Assembly: GCA_036346205.1 (NCBI GenBank) | Contig: JARFJB010000896.1 | Location: 2,438,001 to 2,502,000, forward strand | Reading direction: 5' to 3' | DNA from: Vesta saturnalis | Taxonomy: Eukaryota; Arthropoda; Insecta; Coleoptera; Lampyridae | Length of the DNA: 64,000 nucleotides | Shown here: one piece after another, positions 10,691-23,197 of the stretch | Position numbering within the stretch: the first letter of the stretch is position 1 | Layout of the letters: each line of letters opens with the position of its first letter | The notes under the pieces: generated by a model | What the model was told of the DNA's origin: nothing | What the model saw: only the letters and a program-made list of their open reading frames with translations | Databases searched by the model: none | Translations under genes and position numbers: made by a program

Positions 10691-11239
10691 TCCCTAGCAA
10701 CGTCTACAATTTATTCCGAACACCACCTTACAACACACAAGTGAACACAAAGCCGGCGAAATTACCTTGAAAATCTGTAAAAACAATTATCCATGCATGA
10801 AATTGGCGTGAGATCAAAGAAGAATAAGTTTTTGAAACATTTTTCTACAAAATCTGGTTTAAAGACGATACTAGGGCATCCGGTGATCCTCCACAATTCT
10901 TGACACACCCACCGCCAAAGGACGCTTGTAGACATTTCAAACGAAGACACAAAAATGTTGTGGAATTTGTAAATAACGATCTTTAACGAGCATTCCATAA
11001 CAATAACAATTTGCAAAACATCCCACATGTACTGAAACTGTTCTTTCATAAAGCAATATATCTTATGTTACTCTTTTTCTTGTTTTACTTCGTGTTACCT
11101 TGTTTATAGAAATAGGAGATTCAATAATGTAGCTTTAAAATAGGGTCTCGTTTGCCATCCTCAGGTTGGTAACTGTCTGCTCTTGCTTCGAGTTACTCGA
11201 ATTGAACTAACTTCCTGTTGTGTGTGCTACTGATTATGT

Positions 11240-12455
11240 ATCCTTTAGCTTTCAATCACTGCTTTCACTGCTTTCGCTGCTTTCACTACTTTCACTGTTT
11301 GCTTCCCTGTTTTCACTTCTTTTGTTGGTTCTGTTTCAGGTGTTGTGGATTTTAGTTGTCTAGGGATTAATGCTGTTTTCGATATTGATAGTAGTCTCAG
11401 AGCATGGTCTCTTCTGTTGAGATTATGTGGGTGTTTCTCAATCTCTATGGCTTCTCTGATAATTCTGGCTGTAAACTGATTGACGCTTGCCAAAGTTTTT
11501 GGCGTCCAAAGTTTTTGGCGTCCTTAAATTTAATTTTGTGTCATGTTGTTGTGGTTACGTGTTGGGCCAAGGACGATGTCGCTTGAACTTTATTAACCCC
11601 GTGTTTGTGTTCTTCTATCCTTGCGCTGATTTTTCTGTTAGTCTGCCCAATATACGATATCCCGCAGCCTCCACATGGAATCTCGTACTCTCTTTGACTC
11701 TCCAACGAGATTTTGTCTTTAGCATTTCTTGACATCGAATGAATTTTTCGATACGAAGTGAAAGTTGTATCGATTTTATGTTTTTTAAGAATACGGCTAA
11801 TCTTTTCTGTCGTCCCTTTGATGTATGGTAGGTACGCCTTGGCAGTTTCAGGATCAGCTGGTTCTTTGTCTTCTCTACTAGAAGGCCTCAAGGTCTTTGT
11901 ATGTCGTGGTGGTGAAATCCATTTCTAATCAAAGCCTATCTTATTTTTGTCACCTCTTATTTCATGTTGTCGGCGCCCGCTAATTTTTGCGATCAATCGA
12001 CCAGCATCTTGATGACAAATTTGAGTTGACTAGGATGATGGTGCAATTTGGCGTTGATGTATCTGTCCGTGTGCGTAGGTTTCCTGTAGACCGTGTGGGA
12101 TAGTCGTCCGTCTTCATTATTTTTAACTAGCACATCCAGAAACGGTAACTAATCAATTTGTTCTATTTCCATTGTGAATTTGATATATGTGTGCACGTTG
12201 GTGAGGTGTTCTAAAAATACCCTGAGTTTTTCATGTCCGTGGCATGTATCATCTACGTATTTCAACAATAGCGTAGATTTATATGCTGCTGAGTATAGTG
12301 CTTTCCCTTCACGTGAAGAGGTTTGCGATGACTGGAGATAAAGGTGACCCCATTGTTTCTCCTGCTTTCTGCTTGTAACGGTGTTCATTGTAAATTTATG
12401 AACACAAAATCTACTCCAGACAAAAATTTGTAAAATCAAAGATATCATAAATATT
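11240..12455 (-). pseudogene. Penelope-like element: partial RT plus GIY-YIG endonuclease domain
   Basis: Reading right to left, RT motif text (LQSSQ in a shifted frame for the usual SPV-A block) leads to LKYVDDT near 12260, the RT catalytic motif. HEKLRVFLEHLTNVH and FTMEIE follow. After several frame changes come YLPYIKGTTEKISRILKKHK and IPCGGCGISYIGQTNRKISA near 11660, which is the GIY-YIG endonuclease core, then RIEEHKHGVN. The last part (11493-11245) has IREAIEIEKHPHNLNRRD and ends in a lysine/valine/alanine-rich low-complexity tail. RT followed by GIY-YIG is diagnostic of Penelope-like retroelements. The RT is 5'-truncated near 12455. At least four frameshifts or stops make it inactive. 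Confidence 0.8.
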
Positions 12456-14985
12456 GCAGATCTAAAGATATCTAGTTACCCAAATAATGGGCTCCATTGC
12501 ATAACCTCAAGCTAAGATGCTCCACACTTTATGTTTAGACTAACCCACTACAACAAACAATCAAAAAATCTTGCCAAAAATGTGTACAGCAAGCAAAGTC
12601 ATAATTTCTTTTTAGCGAACGTGGTTTCAAGATCTCTACTTCAAACGTTCATTGTGTAGCATAAATACTATGCGCTTACTACGGTTAAAACCGAATTATC
12701 TGTTTATACTACATATCTCAAATTACACTATCAATCCGAATAATGAACGCCCAAAGCAACAGATTAAATGCAGCATCTCATTAAAAGCAATACTATCAAA
12801 CATAGAGTTCAAAATATTGAGAAATTGTCAGCTTTAGGTTAACTCGACTAAAGATGAAGTGGGAAAAATTGAAAAGGTATATCTCTAAGTTACTGGGATT
12901 ACAAAACGGATAAAGATGGTGAGTTTTGTGAAGGTAGTGGTTGCCATATTTCCATGTTTACAATATTCAGTGAACAAGTTCTAAACACCGTTTATATATT
13001 GGTCAGAAGTAAACATAATATAAATGTCAAGTAAGTGTACTCTATCATTTAAATTATTAGTTAACATAATTGTACACAACCCTTAAAAGTATTTTGCTTT
13101 TTAAAATAGATGGGTGGCACAATCCAATTTTGTTTAATTATAATCCTAGTTAAAATTTCATAAAGGAGGATCTACGTTGGAGTGTTACAATTTAGACTAA
13201 ACTTTTATTAGTCATCTATATACACTCAGGTTTAAAATGAAGGGTGTACGATGCCCGCTAGGCTTCTATTCCTTATATTAATAATTTAACGACCCAATAG
13301 CAGAAGTATAACAGTATTAAAAAAAAACTGTCAACAAGTTGGTCAACCCATTCTGATAAATAAACGGTAAATTTCATAAAAAGGATATAACCTGTCCCTG
13401 TTTCTAGCTAAAACACGCAACATCAAACAGAGCTACTATTGCTTGCGTAATTCTTCTTCCGCAAATACAATTCTCCCCAAAACGCAACTACCAGGTAGTT
13501 ATGAGCTTACAGAATTTCGTTTTCTTTACACAAGTTAACTTAACAACTATAAGCCTATTTAAATTTTATACGACTACTTAAATAAGACCTTAACATCGTC
13601 ATCGCTAAAGATAAAATCGAGTACCTTTCATGTCTTTGGTGCATAAAGCTTTCTGTTGTTTACTAAAACAATGCCTCTTTTTACTTGAACCCGTCCCGTT
13701 TACTCCAAATATAATAAACTAACCGCATAATAATATTTAAAAGCGTTCACAAAATTTTCTCTTACCAAAATTTATAATGGGCGCCCTTAACCATTTCTTT
13801 AAAAGCCATCAGCAAGGGTCAGAAAAATACTATCCCTAGCATAAAAATCTTCAATTCTGGTTGACTTACACTCACAAATGAGGCAGTTTATTTCGTCACC
13901 CAAAGCTAATCGTCGAATGCTCAAAAAGCTATCGAAATATATCAACCGGTGTAGACAGAACTTATGCTATAAAACTGATTCATAAAATCTTATAACCAGA
14001 AGCCTCAAGCGCCAGAACTTTAAGATAGAAACTGCAAGTATATCAAATAAAATAACATCCAGATAAAAATTAACAGAAATTTTAACTTTGTTACTGACCG
14101 TCGAATAGGTAGCGTAGGCAACCAATTCACTGCTCACTTGGTCACTTCGTTCCTCTTAGTTTTCTGATACAAGGGGATGTAGCTACCTGCGCATTATATT
14201 CATACGTATGCTACAATCTGAGACACTTGCTCTGAACCGGCAGGGTATTCTAAGCATATCCATTAACGGCAAGGTCGATTCATTCATAAACACGTCTTGG
14301 TTCATACTAATACCTGGACTTGATCAAGACTATAACACAATCTCTTTGAAAATTGCTAACACTTATTTATTTGACAAAGCATAATATTAATATGGGTTAA
14401 TAGATCCAGCCCTTATCAACAAATCTCTTTTCAAGTACGAATTTGAAATAAAATTACTTTTGAATCAAAAGACTGGTTGGAAAACTGGTTGCAATATGGG
14501 AGGTGAGGGTTTTAGTTGGTGATATAGCTGAGGAAGTTGATTTGTCGTTAAGTTATTAATTCATTTATTATTTTCACGTCACTACCTTTAAGGTTTTGGT
14601 GAGCTCTTGATACAAATCTCTCCATAAGACAGAAAATCGGTATGAAACCTTTCAAACGGTAGACAATAAAATTTCTTACAAAACAGCACTTATGCAATAG
14701 TCTACATTACATCGCACAGTGAGACTTTACCGTCTGCTTGCCAATGTCATGCCAAAAGTCAACATTTCTATATATTGTGCAAAAAAATGTTGTGTGCATT
14801 TGGAGGTAAATAGCAATATTGGTCTATAGCGTCTTGTTCACTTCTGCATTCCAAAGGGACATGCAGATATCTAGGAAATTGTTTAGGTCATCTTAAGGTT
14901 TGTCTTATTTTTTATGGGAATGGGACCATTACCAAAATGTACCAGAAGAGAGCAGGAATGGACCGAACATAAGTGTCTCTTATCA
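12456..14985. other. No recognisable features
   Basis: AT-rich DNA with only short open frames. None shows a motif I recognise on either strand, and no clear repeats or RNA genes were seen. Confidence 0.5.
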
Positions 14986-14989
14986 ACAA

Positions 14990-15640
14990 CAAAATGAATA
15001 GGGCGGCGTCCGATTTAAAAGAAATCGGTGCGAAAAGCCAGCGACAGTGTTGCTCTTTTAATGCAGACTTTTATGAGGGATGATTTACAGCAATTGGGAT
15101 CTTGCTACCTTTAGAGACGAGAGAACGTTTTCTACCTCAGACGATTTTCGAAAGATGCTATGGAGAACCAATTACATTTGGTATAACATTGAAAACATCT
15201 AATCGATAAATCATAGTGGGCGAAATTAGGGCTCAACGAGCCAAGCAGGTCCGGGGGAACTTGTTACTGTAAATGCATGACTTACTTCTCAAGATTATGT
15301 GCATATACTGGAAGATGTTATGTTACCATACGTTAGGAATATGTATTCGCAAAGCGAAATATTTTTCGTCCAAGATAACTCACCCATCCATCGAGGGAAA
15401 ATAGTTCGAGAACAGCTTAAGCAACACCCCGAAATTCATGTTTTAGATTGGACAGCCAAATCTCCGGATCTGAACCCAATAGATAACCTATGGGCTGTAG
15501 ATATTCGTGCATGGGACCAGAAAATTGTAATTTGCAATGAAGATTACACACCAATTACGTGAGCGTGGAATACCTTACGTCTCAACAACGTTTGTAAAAA
15601 CTTGAAATCTGATGGTTATTATAAGATATTAATTCTCCAA
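14990..15640 (+). pseudogene. Tc1-like DDE transposase remnant
   Basis: A short N-terminal piece (AASDLKEIGAKSQRQ, near 15005) resembles the region after the helix-turn-helix. ATFRDERTFST near 15110 holds the first catalytic Asp. GPGELVTVNA near 15255 and DYVHILEDVMLPYVRNMY lead to FFVQDNSPIHRG near 15370, the second Asp. WTAKSPDLNPIDNLWA near 15450 carries the third acidic position. That residue is Asp where Tc1-type enzymes have Glu, with 35 residues between the second and third acids. Only 15299-15562 is continuously open; upstream parts have stops and a shift. I did not find terminal inverted repeats. Confidence 0.7.
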
Positions 15641-16140
15641 CTAAATATGGCAGTCATATTATCCAAGTATGATTATTTTAAGTACAATGTTGATCATTTA
15701 TTTTTTGAATAATCCCTTTTGCGGAATTATGTATGCTTGGTTAATTGATCTAATTACCAAATACGAATTAACTCGTTCCAATTCTGGTTAATCCGTAAAA
15801 AAATGTAGTGCTTACTTCATTTTTTATTATTTTCGTTTTGTTCATTTACGTTTCGCCTAATTATATAATAAAGTAATTCATAAACTGGTTGGTTCATTAA
15901 ACATAATTGTAATATTGATCAAAACTGCTATAGTAATTAAGTATTTATGAGTTTTGTTCCATTCTTCTCAGGTAATCTTACATTTCTTCCTACAATAAAT
16001 TTTTAACATTAACTGTTAGTTTGATTGTAATTGGTGTGAACATTATATATGCCTATTTTTGTGTGGACAATAAATATTTTTATTTGATACTAATAAGTTT
16101 AAGCAAATAAACCCTTAGTAACCGTAACCATACACACGTT

Positions 16141-16465
16141 CATAACTCCCTTGGGAAGTTATGAACCTGTATCTAGGCAGTTATAGCTCTATAACTACCC
16201 TCTAATCATTCTAATGTATTTTGAAAAATATTTTCAAACTTGTCAATTTTTAATATCATGCCTACTTAATTTTTAATTTAATAATCAAAGAATTACATTT
16301 GCATATTTCATTTTTAACGTATTAGTATGAAATAAGATTATTTACCTATCACGGGAGTTATGTATGTTAATAACCTCGGACAACTTAACAATCTCCCGGG
16401 GCTAACGTCCCTCGGGATTGCAATCCGTTGCTCTCGGTAATTAACATACCCATAACTCCCTTGAT
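16141..16465. repeat. Hairpin-forming repeat built on CATAACTCCC
   Basis: A small near-palindrome CATAACTCCCTTGGGAAGTTATG spans 16141-16163 (23 bp). A larger hairpin follows: GGGAGTTATGTATGTTAAT at 16353-16371 pairs with ATTAACATACCCATAACTCCC near 16440-16460, with a GC-rich inner stem (TCTCCCGG...CTCGGGA). It looks like a short fold-back element. There is no coding content. Confidence 0.55.
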
Positions 16466-16884
16466 ATATAAATAACTATTTAGTTTGTTTGATTTAATTG
16501 TTTGTAGTTGCGGTAAGTAGAACCGGGACACCCTCGCCCCCTGGGACACTTTAACTTTCACTTTTTGTTATACAATGTTCTAAATGGGGGTCCTAAGGAC
16601 ATCCCCTTTCACCTGATTAGTTTCTAACTGGTTCTTAGCCCCACCCAGCTTCTGAGCATTGATTGGAGGCTTAAGGCTCTACAATGGTTACGGTGGGAAA
16701 TTTGAAATTTTCTAATAAGGGGCTCTAATGCTAACTTGTAAGACAGGTGTAGGGCTGCGCACGTTGCTCTCGGGGCTGTGCCCCCTGTCCCTTGGCGGGA
16801 AATTTGAATTTGTATTTAAGTCTCTGCAGGTTACGGCTGGAAATATGAATTTGTATTGTAATAAGGGGTACAACGCTAACTGAA

Positions 16885-17002
<118 letters not shown>

Positions 17003-18705
17003 TAATTGAACATACAAATAAATTAGGCATAATTTTTTCGAATGTATAGGTGCTGACCGCTTGGATAGAGAATCTGCCTGTAAAAAAGCTATTACATCAG
17101 GGTATAAATGATTACTATTATTTCATCTAATATTTAGACCTTATGTATTTTTTACAGCAGCAAAATTTTAAAACACATTAATGAATACCATGTTGAGGGC
17201 TCATTTCCACTTTCCAGTTCATATAAAAATTCGAGGGGGAAAGGTAAATACGAGTTGCAGTAAGGTGATAGAGATAATTAGGTTTGTATATTTACATTCT
17301 ACAAATTACTTAACGATGAGAGAAACCAATAGCCAGTTTCATATCAACTATTTATAAGTAAAAACACAAAACGGGTTTAGTAAACTGTATACAATATTTC
17401 AATATTTAGTTTAGTTCTCCAATATAGTTATTATTGAACAGTCGAAAGAAAAATACATCTGAAGGTATGCGTATCATTTTTAATATCTATTTTGCTTGAT
17501 ATTGTTCACAAAAATGCTAATAGAGGTTTTAATGTGTTATCATAAGAGGAGGCTGTCATAAACCAACTAACTCTGCATCAGCTTTTATTCTACTCGATCT
17601 TTACTCATTTGTTTAGTAAATTAAATAAAGGTGTGTGTTACGAAATTTTTTAATAAATTAATTAACAGCATTATGCGGTACGTATTTGTTGATTTTAAAC
17701 TTCGTAGTTATTTAGTCGCATGTAATAATAAACCGTTAAAACCTTTTTTCTTTTATTTCCGTTATAGCAATTTGGTATTTTGAACAGTGGCTGATTTTGA
17801 GTAAGCAAGCTGTAACTAATTAAACCAAATCATTATTTTTGAACCGTAAGTTGGTTTTCGTAAACTGTAAGGTAAGATCTGGTTTTTAGTGAGATCGATT
17901 TAGTTGATTGATCTGATTGATTGATTTGTTTGTTTAAGAAAGAACTGACAAAGAGAGACGTGCATGATCAACTTCTATTGCAGAAAATGTTCATTAGTCT
18001 ATACACCACTAGATAGCGCCACAAACAAACCCTAATTAACCCTACCGCTAAGTGACGCTACCATTATTACAGAAAAAATATTCATTAATCCATACACCAC
18101 TAGATGTCCCTACAAGCAAATTCAAGTTTCGCAGCAAGGGGGCCACGACAACATGGCGCAGACCTAACACAGGTTCTTATAGCTGACTTCAATTTCAAGT
18201 TTCCCACGGTAACCATTCTAGAGCCTTAAGCCTCCAATCAGAGCTCAGAAGCTGGGTGGGGCTAAGAACCAATCAGAAACTAATCAGGTGAAAGGGGCTG
18301 TCCTTAGGACCTCCATTCAGAACATTGTATGCGCACACATTTGCCTACCTTCCAGGTGCTGAACTGCCACAAAGGCTCTTAATACAACCAAATTAGGGTG
18401 AAAATTCCATCAAGGGGCTGAAAATGGTCCGCGAAAAGAAACCATAAAAAGGAGTGAACTGACAAACATTTTCTTAACACAACCAAAAAGGGCTTTAATT
18501 AGGGTGAAAATTCCATCAAGGGTTGAAAATGGCCTCCGAAAAGAAGCCATAGGGGTGAAAAAATACGATTCCCACGTGGGCATATAAAAAAAAAGTGAAA
18601 GTGAAAGTGTCCCGGGGGGCGGGGCTTGTGACGTAAAAAAGTGGAGGGGAGGGTGTCCCGGTTTTACTGCTGTAGATGCCTAATATACTAACAAAGGGTT
18701 CGTCG
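17003..18705. repeat. Long direct repeat, copy 1 (partner 22757-24376)
   Basis: From GTAATTGAACA... near 17003 to ...TTCGTCG near 18701, this matches 22763-24376 in the same orientation, with scattered substitutions and indels. Homology extends about 33 bp past the element's AGTA-type right end into identical flank (GCTGTAGATG...AATATAC). The copies therefore arose by duplication of a segment that already held the insertion, or the true element end lies further out. Near 18370-18555 each copy holds a doubled unit with TTAGGGTGAAAATTCCA and GAAAAGAA.CCATA. Confidence 0.75.
18569..18592 (+). promoter_or_regulatory. CCCACGTGGGCATATAAA module near the right end
   Basis: The sequence CCCACGTGGGCATATAAA lies about 80-100 bp inside the right terminus and points outward. 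It is nearly identical to 24241-24262 and close to the copies at both ends of the 1217-5321 element. CCCACGTGGG is a perfect 10-bp palindrome around an E-box. Confidence 0.35.
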
Positions 18706-19769
18706 GTATTAATAAACCAAACGTTTCACAATATATGAACCACGCTTGTCTTGTAAAGAGACAAGAATGGAGTGGAGTATATAGTTATCAATCTCCTTTA
18801 TGTTACCAATCAATGTCTTTACATGTTCAAAAACTGGAAACCATAAAATGAGGCTGAACGAAGTGACGAGGTGAGCGGTATGTTGGTTGCTTATGCTGCA
18901 GAGTTTCCTATCCAACGATCACTTATTCTGTCAGTAACAGTACGTATCGCAAGGTTATTTAGGATTGGTTAGTCACTTCTCCTTTAAAACCATAATTATA
19001 TTGTTTCCAATCATATATTGCTCGCACTGAGCTTCAAACCAGGGAGAAAGGAAGTTTCGTGATTAAAACAAGGTTATGATGAAGAATCGATTATTTAATA
19101 TCTTTATATCAATTTTATAACATTTCAGATAAAAGATGTGGTATGATTTAAATCATCCGATCTTTTAAACCAATGTAATTGATTGAAAATTTAATACGGA
19201 ACAAAACTTAATGTATTTGGTGCAACACGCACCTGCTAAAAATCTAGATGTATAATTTATGACAATTACAACTTTAGTTGTAATTTGAAGTCTTATTAGA
19301 GGGAAACACGAAAACCGTAGCTTCAGTTAAAATTATCCTTATGCAATTACTGGGTTTTCCCATTTTCTCTATTCTTACCAGCTTGATGTTCTGACTTATA
19401 CAAAACTTTCTTATTTACATTTTATAATTTAACAGAATTGAATAAGTAAACGCTTGTCATAAGATAAAGCTTCACTTCTCTCTTAAAAGCACACTAATTT
19501 GTCTTTAAAAATAACACCATTTCAAAATTTAAAATACGATTCTGACGGTTTGGAAATGATAGAATATATTTAAACACATATGAAGGACGGAATAAGAGAA
19601 AAAAGTAATAGAATTTAAATATGAAATTCAAAGATACAGAAAGAAATATTTTTGGTATATGAACGATGCAATAATAGAGATAGACGGTTTAGATTGAACG
19701 ATAAGCCGAATATAAGATTGGCATCTTAAGCTTTATTCTGTAATATAGACATCTCAAGGAGTATTTAAT

Positions 19770-20400
19770 TTCGTCATACAGGATCCCGTATTCTTCATCT
19801 AAATGATTTATATTGGAAAAAATATTAAAATGGAGCAATAAAATGCTTGCTAGACACCACATTTTAAAAATATTTTCACAAAGTTCACGACAACATAAAC
19901 TTATATATGTTTTAATGGAACACCCTATATATTATTCCAGATTTGAATTCTCGCTATCGTACATCTCTCAACAAAATTTCAGCATCTTATACAGAGTGCT
20001 ATCAAAGATATTACAATTTCCTTGCCTGAATGGACATGTGTTGATCACCCTGTATCTTCCAAGAACAAACGAAATTAATTATTATTTGCAGTAGGATGTT
20101 TTATGTACATGGTCTATTTTATTTTTATGCAGATGACTACACAAAATATGGGAAGTCGTATAAAGTATGGTCCAAAACGAGAATCGTAGATGGAAAACCC
20201 TATATTTTTCATCGGAATGGGTTAGCTTATTTGGTACTCTTTCTATTTTATTAAGCATTCCCTATACCCAAACCCACTCGCTTTTTAGTGGGTGCGGAAT
20301 AATGTACGCAACATCTTCTATATGTGTAATTATACTGATATGTTTCAAAGTTTCAGAAATATTCATCAAAAGTTGTTATTAGACATAGATTTCTAATATT
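19770..20400. repeat. Interspersed repeat, inverted partner of 28595-29290
   Basis: Matching blocks in inverted order include AATGGAGCAATAAAATGCTT near 19830, ATTCCAGATTTGAATTC near 19937, TGGTCCAAAACGAGA near 20170, AAGCATTCCCTATACC near 20253 and ATTAGACATAG near 20380. The segment is AT-rich with no transposase. It is probably a non-autonomous DNA element or an old LINE-derived repeat. The two copies differ by many substitutions. Confidence 0.7.
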
Positions 20401-20491
20401 AATAATACCATTTACAACAAATTTTAATATTTAAATGATGTTTTTTATAATCGGACTAGTATGTATTTTAAAAATACGCTCTTCTACTACG

Positions 20492-22128
20492 TTAACACGT
20501 TCAATGCTGATTGTATTATAGTAATTACGCTAAGCAGCCTATAATGTATTGTAAAAAATGAAGATTTGGGAGAACAGATTTGTATTAGTAGAATTGAACA
20601 CGTTGAATGCTGTTTTTAGTCTCTATTTTGTGTCACGAATCCGTAACGGCAGCGTCTCTAATGAAAATTTATTTAAAGACGCTATGTGACACGGATACGT
20701 GACATTACATTGGCAGTAAATAAATAGGTAGAACCATTAAAAAATCGTAAAACTTGATTGATAAAAAAGAAATTAACAAAATACAACACTAAGAAATTGT
20801 TTTAGAGTTCTGAATGATATTTGGCAATGCAATCGACCAAAAGTCCTGGTTTATGTTTGCATAAGCCGCATTCGACGATGGTTGCCTTTCTTATGTTATT
20901 TTTGGCACATTCGCGACATCTTTTGCTTTTGGTTTCTCCTTTCTCGATTTTTTCTTTAATTTTAGTTATCATGATCGTATCTTTAGTTTTCTGCACGTCT
21001 TATTTCGTCAACATCTGGTTCATCTATTTTCAATAAATGTCTTATTATTTCCAATCTAAACGCGTAGAAAGACCAGGGAGAAAGTTAGTTTGGCGATTAA
21101 AACATTGTAAGACACTTTGTTATTGGAATATTTTTGGTGCAAATTAAATGCGTTTAGTAGTATTAATTGAAACACATGTACTGCCAATTTTTTGTACCAT
21201 CGCAGCGTTTTTCTTGTATAAGGATAGTAGGAGTTCATCTGATCTTGTCGATCGATGCCAGGCATGTATTGGTTGTACTTGACTATCGGATAAGGTTTCC
21301 TTTTGATTTCTTTTCTTCTTGTCTCTACATCTTTCATTTCATTTTTAAACTCGGTCGATATGATTCTTTGTCTCGCCACTTTCCTATCATCACCCCGTTA
21401 CAACATTATACTATTGTGTCTCCAACTACAAGATCTTTTTAGACTACTTCCCATGGAGTTTGGTTTCAGTCAGATTGTAGAGTTCCTATACAATATGTTT
21501 TGTTTTCTAATAATATTTTTGCTAGCTCTGGACTACTATAAAAATTATCCAGATAGACTAAATGTCCACAATTGAGTTTTTCGTTTAGCAAGTATAATGG
21601 TGTTTTCTTTGTGTAGCCTTCCCGAGACTGTTTTGGTTGTGCACCCACGTATACATCAAATTTGATTACTAACCCATTTGGTTCCGTCAGCATGTACAGC
21701 TTCATTCTATATTCATGGCGTTTATTTTTAACATACTGCCTAAAGACTAATCGTCCTCTCCATAACACCATTGATTCGTTAAGGGATAGTTGTTTCCCTG
21801 GATAATAAATTTGTGACATACAGTTGAAAAAATGTATAACTGGGCGAATTTTATGTAGCCGATCGGGTAAAATATTTTCATTTGTGTTTGAACAAAAATG
21901 ACGTACTCTCATCATTAGCATATATCTATGGCGACTCATATGCTTCCGGAAACACGGTATGTTTAACAGAGGATCTGTCTTCCAATAATCTTCCTGGTAG
22001 TTTAGCTTTATTGTGCCTGTGTGGTAAAGTATACCTAAAAATTTGAGTAATTTTTCTGATGTCAACGGTTTCCATCTTGTGATCCGAGCGGTCTCAGTTT
22101 CGCATGCTAGAAACATTTCTTCTTCTGC
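20492..22128 (-). mobile_element. piggyBac family A, copy 1, truncated at its 5' end
   Basis: The 3' end is marked by TTAA at 20492 followed by CACGTTCAATGCTGA. A related CACGTTGAATGCTG lies about 100 bp inside. Two palindromic GTCACG.ATCCGT-type motifs (about 20633 and 20690) match motifs at the other end of copy 2 (27147-27200). The transposase lies between. Homology with copy 2 stops abruptly near 22128, just after the residues shared with copy 2's ACETET segment, so the N-terminus and 5' end are missing. Confidence 0.7.
20802..22116 (-). pseudogene. piggyBac family A transposase, copy 1
   Basis: The longest segment (22116-21466, 216 codons) has the DDE_Tnp_1_7 core in order: RITRWKPLTSEKLLKFLGIL, FRKHMSRHRYMLMMRVRHF, RLHKIRPVIHFF, then LSLNESMVLWRGRLVFRQY and LVYLDNFYSSPELAKILL. 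After a frame break near 21400 the C-terminal part reads IVKYNQYMPGIDRQDQMNSY and RWYKKLAVHVFQLILLNAF. A final segment (20996-20802) has CRECAKN...CGLCKHKPGLLVDC, the Cys-rich tail. The second and third catalytic Asp are present (YLDNF, GIDRQD). The first is Asn (LNES). Copy 2 shares this change. Frame breaks and the missing N-terminus make it a pseudogene. Confidence 0.85.
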
Positions 22129-22154
22129 ATTACTTCTGCAAGACTAGGCGCATA

Positions 22155-22389
22155 CCAACGCCAAAGATGTATACGGTACAAGTGTTGAAATGTTTGAAAT
22201 CGGTCCCCAGCTACAAGAATGTATTTCTACTTGTATGTGCTTCTAATCGGCTGCCGCGACACGCACTTAGACCTTGTGCAATTACTGTGAACACGGATCC
22301 AACAAACTAACCAGGTGAGCATTGGACTGCTATCTACATTGACGAGAATGGTAAAGGGGAATATTTTGATTCCTTAGTTTATAAATGAT
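22155..22389 (+). pseudogene. Polinton/adenain-type cysteine protease fragment
   Basis: The reading VLKCLKSVPSYKNVF...RLPRHALRPCAITVNTDP, an in-frame stop at 22308, then PGEHWTAIYIDENGKGEYFD matches the core of the adenain-like (C5-type) maturation protease of Polintons/Mavericks. The His-Trp pair (His codon at 22320-22322) would be the catalytic His, and the Asp in EYFDS the catalytic acid. The region with the nucleophilic Cys is absent: the frame ends at 22389, followed by an AATAAA near 22439. About 90 bp later, sequence related to the interior of the AGTA-ended elements starts (GCATGATCAACTTCTATTGC, near 22503). This suggests the protease lay next to the right arm of the element that ends at 24338. 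Confident on motif, less on linkage. Confidence 0.7.
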
Positions 22390-22912
22390 GAGACAACCAA
22401 ATTACTGTATACTTGTTTTTCAACCATTCTACTCTGATAAATAAAAGCGTTTTTAGTAGTTTAGTTGTTTTAATTAAGAGTTCCGTAACAAGAAAGAGGC
22501 GTGCATGATCAACTTCTATTGCAGAAAAATTTTCGGTGAAAGAAATCTGCAATCACAAGTATATTCTACTCTGTTTTATCGTGCTTATAGCTTAACATCA
22601 AGATAATCCTATTTGGTTGTTGTCTTTTAAATATTTACTAAAACCAACACGCGCATCGTGCATTAACAGATATTTTGATGTATATCTAATTTATAATGTC
22701 TAACTACCTGCTCACTTAATTTCCGCTTATTTATTTATTTGAAAGTAATTTGTGTGTGTGAGTAATTGAACAAACAAATAAATCAGGCATAATTTTTGCG
22801 AATGTATAGGTGCTGACCGCTTGGATAGAGAATCTGCCTGTATAAAAAAAAGCGCTATTGCAACAGGGTAGAAATGATTATTATTATTATTTCATCTAAT
22901 ATTTAGACCTTA

Positions 22913-23197
22913 ATGTATTTTTTGCAGCAGCAAAATTTTAAAACATTTGTAAACACATTAATTAACACGATGTTGAGGGCTCATTGCTACTTTCCAGTTC
23001 ATATAAAAATTCGGGAGGGAAAGGTAAATACGAGTTGCAGCAAGGTGATAGAGATAATTAGGTTTGCATATTTACATTCTACAAATTACTTAATGATGGG
23101 AGAAACCAATAGCCAGTTTTATATCAACTGTTCACAAGTAAAAACACAAAACGGGTTTAGTAAACTGTATAAAATATTTCAAGATAATAATATTTAA
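22913..23197 (+). other. 94-codon open frame of unknown function in the repeated element
   Basis: I do not recognise this peptide. It contains AHCYFPVHIKIREGKVNTSC and SKVIEIIRFAYLHSTNYL. The sister copy (about 17157-17440) encodes a closely similar peptide with a stop and substitutions, among them AHFHFPVHIKIRGGKVNTSC. A TTTGCAG acceptor-like site at 22920-22926 lies close to the first ATG (22913). Similarity between the copies may only reflect DNA duplication. No cysteine, catalytic or transmembrane pattern stands out. Confidence 0.2.
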
